DNA of 64,000 nucleotides. It comes from Biscogniauxia marginata. Taxonomy: Eukaryota; Ascomycota; Sordariomycetes; Xylariales; Xylariaceae. Of this stretch, positions 56,290 to 64,000 are shown piece after piece. The stretch is taken from NCBI GenBank assembly GCA_022695795.1, contig MU404101.1, positions 66,562 through 130,561 of the forward strand. Direction: 5' to 3'. How positions within the stretch are numbered: position 1 is the stretch's first letter; the number at the start of each line of letters is the position of its first letter. The notes under the pieces are model-generated. The model ran no database searches, was not told where the DNA came from, and was given only the letters and a program-made list of their open reading frames with translations. The position numbers and the translations under genes are program-made.

Positions 56290-56959
56290 TGTGACGGAGA
56301 AAACAGATGATTTTCTAAGGCTATTGGGAACAAGTCATAGCAGAATTGAAGGTGAGAAGAGGTAGCGGAGGCGGATCAATTATTGTATTATGAAGGAATA
56401 AACGGCGTGCCCACAAGGAGAAGAGCGGGAGCTTTTTCCAATTAGTGGATTGGCGGGGACGCGACGCGGTTGTGTCAAGAGCGCGGACGCGAACCCCTGT
56501 TCAGGTCAATTGGCGTCAACTGCCAGGTAAGTCCACTCAGGTACCCGACCTGCATATCAGTCGGTACTTCTACCTCCCAATACGGGACTAATAAATTAGG
56601 TACATAACATATGTGATTGGACAACCCGATACCGTGCAGGTGGACCCCATGCCTTTGGGAATAACTTTGCACCGACAGCCCAACGTCATAGGTCTCAGAG
56701 ACGGGTGGACCCGTCGGGACTGCAGCGGAACATTACCTAATGTAGGTAGGTTAGGTAGGTACCTAAGTACCCGGCCTTACCTTTATAAAAAAAAGTTAGT
56801 CTAAAAATTATCTGCTTGCGATCCAGATTTCGCCAGATGCGACAAGATGTGTAATGCGGCTCCCTAATAACTTAGAATCCCATGAGCTCTCCCGATCGTG
56901 GCTTTTAACAAATGCCCCTACTGGGTGCGCATCTAGTCGTATGATCACCTTGTGAACTA
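56290..56959. other. Divergent promoter region between POL1 and the PPR gene
   Basis: About 670 bp. It contains a TAGG/CCTA cluster (56735-56775) with GGTACCTAAGTACC. No ACGCGT MCB core lies near the POL1 start. No gene is supported. Confidence 0.5.
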
Positions 56960-58972
56960 GTGGACTGGGTAAGGATGTTCGCCTGCAAAGCATGCCTGAG
57001 AGGTGTTCTCAATATCTTCATTGATCATGCGCTCTCTCTCCCCCAGGCCGCGAGCCTGACGACTTTGCGGCCTCTTATAACCGCCGCAAAGCCTCGTCGG
57101 TCACGACAATATGCAACGGCTACTGCTACTGCTACCGCTACTAGGTCGGGGAGTGCAACTAAGACAGCCATTCTCCAAAGAGGTGCTGGAGGTTATCGGC
57201 GTAGCAAACTCTCCCCGGTAGAATGGGCGGCTCAAAAACATTTGCAGTACTTGAAAGATCCATTGCATATTGCCGAATACGTCAAACGGGCAATAAGTAA
57301 CGGCCAATTCGAGGAGGCTCTCCTCGTCACGAAGAAAGCCAGTAGGAACACAAAGGTGACTGTTAGTTGGAATCATTTGATTGACTATCAGCTACGCCAC
57401 GACAGAATACATGCTGCCTTCAGGCTCTATAATGATGTCAGTCTCTATCCAAGTTGACTTGGACTTCGTCTAACACAAGTATAGATGAAGAAGCACGCTC
57501 AGTTACCTAATGCCCAAACCTTCACTATCATCTTCAGAGGCTGCGCACGCTCGTCGCATACAGCGCTAGCTGTATCGGAGGCAGTAAAATTATATCATAA
57601 CATGCTTTCCAGAGAGCGCATGCAACCAAATACAATCCACATGAACGCCGTCTTACAAGTGTGCGCAAAAGCTATCGATATCGAGTCTATGTTCACCATT
57701 GTGCAGACCGCCAATGATGGCCTCAGGGCACCCAACAACCAAACATACACCGCCATACTCAATGCGCTACGAGCATGGCTTGATGATGGGCCGAACAAGA
57801 ATGATCTTACGGAACCTGAGAAGAAGGACGCCACAGCGAAAGCTATCCAGCAAGCCAAAGCCATATGGGAGGAGGCCATTTCGCGATGGAGGTCCGGTGC
57901 CATCATCCTTGACGAAGAACTTGTCTGCGCTATGGGCCGGCTGCTCCTCATGGGGAGCTACCAAGATGTTCGTTCGGTGGAGGCCTTGGTCGAACAAACA
58001 ATGATGCTTCCCCGAGATGACAATAAGCGTATTGACGACGACACAAAAGGGGCGCGCAGCGGCATTCAGTCCGATGAAAACACGAAGCTTATCGTAGCGA
58101 CTGCTCGTCAGAATGCGAAGGCTCCGGGCGTCCCAGCAACTCCTCATGCACTGCCGGGCAACAACTCTCTTTCAATGATATTAGAGTCGCTCGGAAAGAC
58201 TGGTAGAACAACAAGAGCCTTGCGCTATTGGGGCATTTTTACCAAGAATTATAACGTCGTGCCGGACAAGGAGAACTGGCTCCAGTTGCTGTATGTGTTT
58301 GGCTGCGGAAAAGCCAGCGCTAGGACCGTAGCGTACTTAGAACATATGCCGGCTGCACTTATAGGACCAAAACACATCCGCACAGCCATGGAAAACTGTC
58401 TCCGCGATAATCTTAACCGCTCGGCCTTTCACCATGCAACACGGGTCCTAGAGATCATGCTAACAAACTTCCGCATCCCCGATGTTTTGGTCCTACAAAA
58501 GTATCTCCGCATAGCTTTTGCAAATAAGCGTCACTTCGAAGAACGGTCTAAAGAGGACTTGAAGGGCGCAGTAATGGCCTGGGGGAGGCAACTCACAGTC
58601 GCTCTCGACAACATATGGAAGCCCTACGTGATCGTGTCGAAACAGTGTTCATTTGAAGATAAGGAACCACTAAAACAACAAGTCGTGACGTTGGCGCGGA
58701 AGATGATGTCTGCGTATGACAGGCTACTCCAGGAGAACATGGTCCCCCGCGATGTGGCGAAAAGGATGGAGGCGACTCGTAACAATCTCAACAGGTTTAT
58801 TGCCGGGTATGCTGCAAGCCAGGCTAAGCAAGACCCAAGCTCCGAACACGAGGGCGAGGCAGAGGCAGAGATAAAGAAGGAGGCCGTCGAGGACGATTCC
58901 AAAGAGGCAGAACTCGACGTCAGCAACCGCTTGGACTACGGGCGCGACCAAAGCGATGCAGCCTGGCCATGA
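56960..58972 (+). CDS. Mitochondrial pentatricopeptide-repeat-like protein
   Basis: Exon 1 (56960-57436) and exon 2 (57485-58972) join in phase at LYND/MKKHAQLPNAQTF to 654 aa. A second in-frame ATG at 56975 gives 649 aa. The N-terminus is rich in Arg, Ser, Thr and Ala without acidic residues (PLITAAKPRRSRQYATATA), a good mitochondrial targeting signal, and includes an Ala-Thr repeat. Helical pairs with the PPR spacing follow: VSWNHLIDYQLRHDRIHAAFRLYND, then AQTFTIIFRGCARSSH, then NTIHMNAVLQVCAKAIDIES, then NNQTYTAILNALRAW. Later repeats are more degenerate (NNSLSMILESLGKTGRTTRALRYW). The C-terminal 60 residues are Glu/Lys-rich. Fungal members act in mitochondrial RNA processing, translation or ribosome assembly; which one is not clear. 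Confidence 0.78.
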
Positions 58973-59527
58973 GACTTGTGCATACCTAGTTCACTCCTCG
59001 GACACTTGGCTTTGACTGGTCATCGTATAGCAACGCCTCCGTATATCTATCAAACTGTACAAAGTGTAAAATCTTACATACGGCGTTCATTTATAGGAGT
59101 ACTTACAACCTAATGAGATATCACAACCCCGGTGATGTGATGTTCTCGATGTAACATAGGAGGTGCCTACCTACATGTAGGTAGGCATGTTAGGCACTCT
59201 TCTTTCCCCATCTTACCTTAGATGCGGGTGGGAAGGCGCCCGTCTATAGGAAAATATATCCCACTGCTATGGGGAGCTGAGACTTCCTTGAGCCGGTTGC
59301 TCTTACGGAAACCGGCTTACATGTTATCCACCAACCTAAGTACATGTAACTTACTTTCCAGTGCGGTTCACTCTTTCGTCGTCCAACACTACTATGCATT
59401 GTTCTGGGTGTTCCGACTAACCTCTTGAACAAACTCGGAGTGCTTGTTTTGTCCACATCGAATTAGCCCATTGGAACATCCCTTCAATTATCTCGGACTT
59501 CTCGTCCTCTTCCTTTCTGAAACTATC
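58973..59527. other. Intergenic region with a perfect palindrome
   Basis: About 550 bp holding the PPR gene 3' UTR, the 24-bp palindrome at 59164-59187 and the leader of the next gene. No gene is supported. Confidence 0.5.
59164..59187. repeat. Perfect 24-bp palindrome of CCTA/TAGG units
   Basis: The left arm TGCCTACCTACA is the exact reverse complement of the right arm TGTAGGTAGGCA, with no spacer. It lies about 190 bp after the PPR gene stop. Confidence 0.9.
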
Positions 59528-61329
59528 ATGGTGGCACTTCGAAAGCGCACCGGCCGTAAAGGCGGACTGTCTCTCGAGGCTGAATGCTTATTCACTCCCG
59601 TCATGCCATCGTCAAGTGGAAGTCATGTTGACCTAACCGGCGAGACTAGTAACAACAGGGGCTCAATGCGCGATCGCCTCAAGGAAATCAGAGGGAACAT
59701 CAAGAAACGTATGTCGATCAACTCAATTATTTTACAAATGGAAGATACAAGTGTAGAGGAGGAAGAACGACAACAATCATGGCCGGCTTTGCGGAAGAGC
59801 ATCAGCTCCATTGCATCGTCTTTGAGGAACCACCACTCTTCCACAGAATCCAGGCCATCTCAAGATATCACACGACAATATTTCTTCCATTGTTCACGAA
59901 CGAGCTCTTGCCAATCTCAGGATGCTGATCACCGCTCTCATACAATCCACGGCTGCCGGACACCACCGGCTCTTAGTCGTGCTGGTAGTAATATAAGACG
60001 CCTTAGTCTTGGAGCTTGGACCGAACCGTCCTCCGAATATGACTCAACCCCTCGATTGCCTACTCTGGGTAAGATGCTTGCTGAAGCCGAAGAAGGGATT
60101 TTTTCAAAGGACTCCTGGATGGATGCCGGTGATGGTATCGGCATTTTCAATGACCTCGACATCCCCGTATTTGACGTAGACTGGCATGGTAAGATATAAT
60201 TTTCCTTTCAACTATAATTTGTCACTATCAAACCGTTCCACCCAGAAGAAAAAGCAGGAAAGGAACAAGTCGAGAGGCGAATGGTTTCCGAGTTAGCCTG
60301 GATATTGTGTCTCATAGGCATATTACGAAAGATGGCAAGGTTGAGAAACAAAATATATTTGCTAAATGTTCTATCCCCTTTCCAGGAAATCTACCGATCC
60401 GTCCCAAGCAAGCCGAATTACCGGCCACAGAGACACCAGATGCCCCTACTTCGACCCAGGACAAGAAACGAGGATCTGCATCTGATTCGGGCATTTCAGT
60501 CTGCTCAAGCCCGGCCTTGGGATCTTCTCCAGTAGGGCACAAGGCCACCGGGGAGCAGGAAACCCATCAGGCTACCCGACAAAGCGACGCATCTGCCATG
60601 ACAGGCAAGAGCCACCAATTGTCAATCAAATGGTCAAGCAATGTGTCGGACGTAACCAGAATGAAGAACGAACAAACTATTCCGGAGGCACAGGTGGACA
60701 TAACCTCAAAGGTCCCTGTCCACTGGTTGGACTGCATCCTGGAAACGTCGGTTCCATTGCGCGTTCCCACCAAGGCTCGTCTTCATACGAACGACCCCGA
60801 GGTTCTGGAACAATTAGCGATAATCCGAGCAAAGAGGATGGGGAAGATCGCCGTGATAACTCCGAGTCGTAATGAGCGGCTTCTGCCCAAACAGTATTAC
60901 GGCGATATCAAGGTCGCCACTCAGGATCTGTTCCGACGATTCCGCTACCAGTATTCCCCATTCATGGCATTCGTACCGTCTCGACGAGCCATCTATCTCT
61001 ATCGTCCAGAAGCCCAACGGTCGGAGGTCAATAGCGACCTCCCATCTCCCGACTCACACGTCTTCGATATCGAAGACGTGATGGACGGCAACTGGGGTGA
61101 CTTGGGGTCTATTCCCGGCTTTAAGGAGGACGAGGACGATAAGGTATCAATTTCATCCGAGGCCACTGAAGTTCCCGTGCCTCTAGAGCAACACTCAGCT
61201 GCTAGCCTGCCTCCAACTTACAGAGAGGGCCTCGAATGGATCGACCCGGACGGCGAGGCATATATGCGGTCAGAGATCTCGTTGCTTCAGGATGATGATG
61301 ACCTAGCACTGGCGTCACGGCTGTCGTAG
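59528..61329 (+). CDS. Unrecognised, largely disordered fungal protein
   Basis: Exon 1 (59528-60188) and exon 2 (60386-61329) join in phase to 534 aa. The 197-nt intron begins GTAAGA and ends with a GCTAAAT branch and a CCCCTTTCCAG acceptor. Splicing elsewhere in this stretch was tried and gave stops. The frame is also open back to 59444 (28 more residues). I do not recognise a domain. The protein is Ser-rich and charged at first (MVALRKRTGRKGG, then RLKEIRGNIKKRMSINSII). A better-ordered block lies near the end: LARLHTNDPEVLEQLAIIRAKR-type sequence, then QYYGDIKVATQDLFRRFRYQ and FVPSRRAIYLYRPEA. It ends in an acidic tail (LQDDDDLALASRLS). A Sordariomycete-specific regulatory or scaffold protein is possible. 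No neighbours help. Confidence 0.6.
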
Positions 61330-62222
61330 ACTGACCGAAACACCGCCAAAGGGGATTATATAAGGCGGGTTAAATGGTTGTGTTCGAGTAGTTGATAATG
61401 GCGTTCGGTATGACTGCGGGAAGGAAAAGTTTCACTAACTACGGTCCCCACAGGGGTTTATTGTGAGCTACAGAGTCTTCTAGGTCTCTATAATGTCTTT
61501 TTGAACTTGTGTTAGTAGTGTAAGTGAAAATGGGGGGCGAAGGGGATGCTACACGTGTAGCAGCATAATTAAATAACCCGGCAGCCTTGTCGTTGAAACA
61601 AAATGTATAGATAAGAAAGACTTTAATAAATGCTATACTCTTAACGAAATTTCGCTTTGCGCGAACGTCCCTGCCTTTTTTTATACCCTCGTCTACGGTG
61701 CTGCAAGGCCGTACCTAATACCCCTGAGATCTTTCAATGAGAAGGAATCGTCTGTAGACCAGTTTAAAGCTCTGCAGACAGCCATGGTTTTGGTGTAATG
61801 GATCTAGTAATCTAGTATAAATTTACCCTGGGAAGCGAATGCATAGGTTGTCTGGTAGGAGACCTTTTTAATCATCTATATTGACTCTATATCATTAGTA
61901 GAAAGGGAGTTGTGTGCTGGTTACTTAGAGCTGATTAGCTTAACCTAATAACAAAAGGGGTGATCACTCCAACAGCTGTTGCCAGCCGAGAGGGGCTGCA
62001 TACATCATCCATCCCACTTCAACTCCCGATATCACCAAGCATTTGAAAGCTAGCATCAACTTCAAGCTACCCACCCACCTTAGGTAATTAATTACCTGTT
62101 TCTGTACCCGAGTCCCTGCGTAGGTAGACAAACACCCTACGCAACCTAAGCAACCTCGCCAAAGACCAAATATTGAACTAAGAGGCAATTCGAATTCGAC
62201 TTTTCCCCCCCTCCCGCCCACG
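61330..62222. other. Intergenic region
   Basis: About 890 bp, AT-rich. It contains a 16-bp palindrome with a CACGTG core at 61547-61562 and CCTACGCAACCTAAGCAACC-like leader sequence before 62223. No gene is supported. Confidence 0.5.
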
Positions 62223-63032
62223 ATGTCCTCCGAGCTCCCCACGCAGGTGGCCTCGACCCTGCAATCCGCGCACATAAAGCGCGACCCGTCGCCCGCGCAC
62301 GACGTGAACCCGTCGACCGCGGCCTCGACGCGGCGCCCCGTGCAGCAGCAGGCCCGGAAGTCCAACCACAAGAAGCACCGGCGCCGCGGGTCGTCCGGGG
62401 GCGGGAGCATATACGCCGACCCTAGCGACGACGATGACGACGACTACGACTACGAGGAAGACGAAGACGAAGACGACGATGACGAGGACATCCCGCTCAG
62501 CGTGCTGCGCCCCCGTCACCGGAACCGCAGCTTCCCGCCCATGCCCGACCTCAGGTTCGAGCAGAGCTACATGCACAGCCTGCGCGGCGCCGAGTCGTGG
62601 TGGAAGGTCGTGTGGGTTACGGTGCGGGATCAGGTACGTTACTATTCCATTACATTTGCTCTTTTTTTCTTTTTCTTTCTTAATAAACACCCTCCCTTCG
62701 TCCCCTCATTATTCTATATCCGTGGATGAAACGGGACGGGGTACAAAAAGAAGAAGAAAAGGGGACCAAGAAAAATCCTCTCCCAAAAAAAAAAAGAGGT
62801 AAAAAGAAAAAAAGTAAGAAAAAAAGACTGATTGGTATCGTACTCTCCGCAGGTCATGATGCCCTTCGCCCAGGGTATCCTCTACAACCTGGCCATATGC
62901 GGGTTCCAGCACTGGAACCGCAACGCGCAGCTGAGCGGGAACTCGGCCGGCGCGCGGATACGCCGGTGGTGGTACCGCGTGAACAAGTGGGCGCTGCCCG
63001 AGAAGGCCAGGGCGAAGGCGAAGGCGTCATGA
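62223..63032 (+). CDS. DUF1770-type fungal protein of unknown function
   Basis: Exon 1 (62223-62633) and exon 2 (62853-63032) join in phase to 196 aa. The 219-nt intron begins GTACGT and ends CTCCGCAG. The N-terminus has the pattern VASTLQSAHIKRDPSPAHDV shared by this family. A basic stretch and a very acidic Asp/Glu run follow. The conserved core is PPMPDLRFEQSYMHSLRGAE, then WWKVVWVTVRDQ at the splice, then VMMPFAQGILYNLAICGFQH with WNRNAQLSG and ARIRRWWYRVNKW. The hydrophobic segment after the splice could be one membrane helix. The function is not known in any species as far as I can say. The intron contains A-rich and T-rich runs. Confidence 0.75.
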
Positions 63033-63946
63033 AGAGGCAGGGAGGGAGGAAAAGGAAGGAAAGGGAGAGGTTGTATACGATGCTAGGGTAATTCATGCGG
63101 CGACACCTTCGGAGAGGGAGAAAGCACAAATGTCCAACATGACAGCCCGCGGCGAAGAGAGAACGGGATAACGGCCCTGGGATCCGGCGTATTCTAGCCA
63201 CATTACATATTACAAAAAAAAAACGAAAGAAGAAAAAGAAAGAAAAAAGGCAAATTATACATCCTATTCTACTTATGTGGTAGGGGTTGAGGACCAAACA
63301 ACTCCGTCTCCCCTTTTTCTGTCTTACTGGCCTTTGGTCGTTTGCCGACCGTACTACCTGTACTATAGTACATCTTGTAGGGGTAACCCCCCCCAACACC
63401 TCCCTCCTGGTCTGCATACCTAACTCGCCACCTTTTAATCCCCTCCTACTCCCCTCCCCTTGCCGGTTCCATATGATCAGAGTACTACATACCTAAGTGC
63501 TTGATGCAAAAAAAAAAAAGGGGGGGGGGGGGGGGGGAAGGGGGGCAAAAAACACAAATCGTCATAGTAGTCAGCACCTTTATGTGTATGTCTATTCACA
63601 GGGTTCCAAGTTCCAAGCAACAACAAGACCAGGAAAAATAAAACCAAAAAAGAAAATAAAAATAAAACATCAGCTCCTCTCTCTTCGTCTAATGTCGTTC
63701 GTGACAAGAATTTGCTCGGGAGAACAGGGCAAGGAAAAACAACTCCTCCCTTCGTACGCTTCTCGTAGATGTCCGACAAAACGCCAATCGGCAGAACAAA
63801 CAGGCAAATTATTTCTTCGGTTGTTTTTTTCTTTTCTTCTCTTTCCTTGCCCGTGACAAGCTAAGCTGCTCAACCCGTCACCCCTTTCTGAACCCCTCCC
63901 CCTTGAACGCCATACAAAACTCTGTTGTTTATAGAACCAAGCAGTC
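63033..63946. other. Intergenic/3' region with homopolymer runs
   Basis: About 900 bp. Probably the 3' UTRs of the DUF1770 gene and of the convergent gene at the right edge. It holds an A12-G18 run at 63508-63537 and many A/T homopolymers. No gene is supported. Confidence 0.5.
63508..63545. repeat. A12-G18-A2-G6 homopolymer tract
   Basis: Twelve A (63508-63519) are followed by eighteen G (63520-63537), AA and six more G. Exact length is likely to be sensitive to sequencing error. Confidence 0.9.
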
Positions 63947-64000
63947 TTACTCCGCAGCACCGACGTTGACGGGCTTAGGCATGGCCTGCGCCTTGTCTGG
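63947..64000 (-). CDS. C-terminal end of a gene running off the right edge
   Basis: On the minus strand the window edge enters an open frame reading PDKAQAMPKPVNVGAAE followed by TAA at 63949-63947. Only 17 codons are visible. The composition (Pro/Val/Ala, acidic end) and clean stop suggest a real exon of a minus-strand gene whose body lies beyond 64000. The family cannot be named. The frame is supported only by codon usage and absence of alternatives. Confidence 0.5.
   Translation of the reverse strand, partial: PDKAQAMPKPVNVGAAE

Noticed and set aside
60281..60535. Alternative exon frame inside the intron of the 59528-61329 gene
   Set aside because: Joining it to either side gives a stop or a wrong phase; the single 197-nt intron with strong branch and acceptor fits better.
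1..64000. CRISPR arrays, bacterial-type operons, prophage or viral genes
   Set aside because: None seen; all supported genes are spliced eukaryotic nuclear genes.

Overview
The window is nuclear DNA of a filamentous ascomycete (Pezizomycotina, probably Sordariomycetes). The support is short introns of about 50-200 nt with GTAWGT-type donors and CTAAC-like branch sites, a HET-domain incompatibility gene, a CE5 cutinase/acetylxylan esterase, a DUF1770 protein, and fungal-type RNR2, THOC1 and Swd2 proteins. Species cannot be named from sequence alone. Exon joins below were read by eye; each was checked for reading phase and for fit to the family, but none has transcript support.

Layout. 1-11 kb is an accessory-like, gene-poor part: a secreted CE5 esterase, an intron-bearing tRNA-Val(CAC), a decayed ORF relic, an MFS monocarboxylate-type transporter, a HET protein and a DUF4112 membrane protein. 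12-26 kb is housekeeping: ribonucleotide reductase small subunit, SRP9/SRP21, the WD40 protein Swd2, a GT90 glycosyltransferase, an acyl-thioesterase-like hydrolase, divergent ribosomal protein genes uS8 and eS12, and the parvulin Pin4. 26-31 kb holds an SRA-YDG (modified-DNA reader type) protein and a dihydropyrimidinase. 31.7-39.4 kb is a divergent mRNA-biogenesis pair: a THO subunit HPR1 fused in one reading frame to a guanylate-kinase-like domain, and the Aquarius/Cwf11 spliceosomal helicase. 39.4-45.2 kb is a 5.8-kb stretch with no convincing protein gene. 45.2-64 kb carries eIF4G, DNA polymerase alpha catalytic subunit, a mitochondrial PPR-like protein, an unrecognised disordered protein, a DUF1770 protein, and the last 17 codons of a gene running off the right edge.

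Most interesting signals: (1) inside the large non-coding gap, a perfect 12-nt telomeric C-strand repeat (two AACCCT units) sits 7 nt after a perfect 10-bp hairpin and is followed by foldable RNA and Sm-like sequence. This is the layout expected of a telomerase RNA template with its boundary element, but it is a hypothesis. (2) The HPR1-guanylate-kinase fusion keeps its P-loop but lacks the lid arginines, so it may be a non-catalytic GK domain. (3) Four MCB boxes (ACGCGT) lie in the promoter and first two introns of RNR2. (4) There is an SRA-YDG protein. (5) TAGG/CCTA tetramer tracts are scattered through the intergenic DNA, including a perfect 24-bp palindrome.
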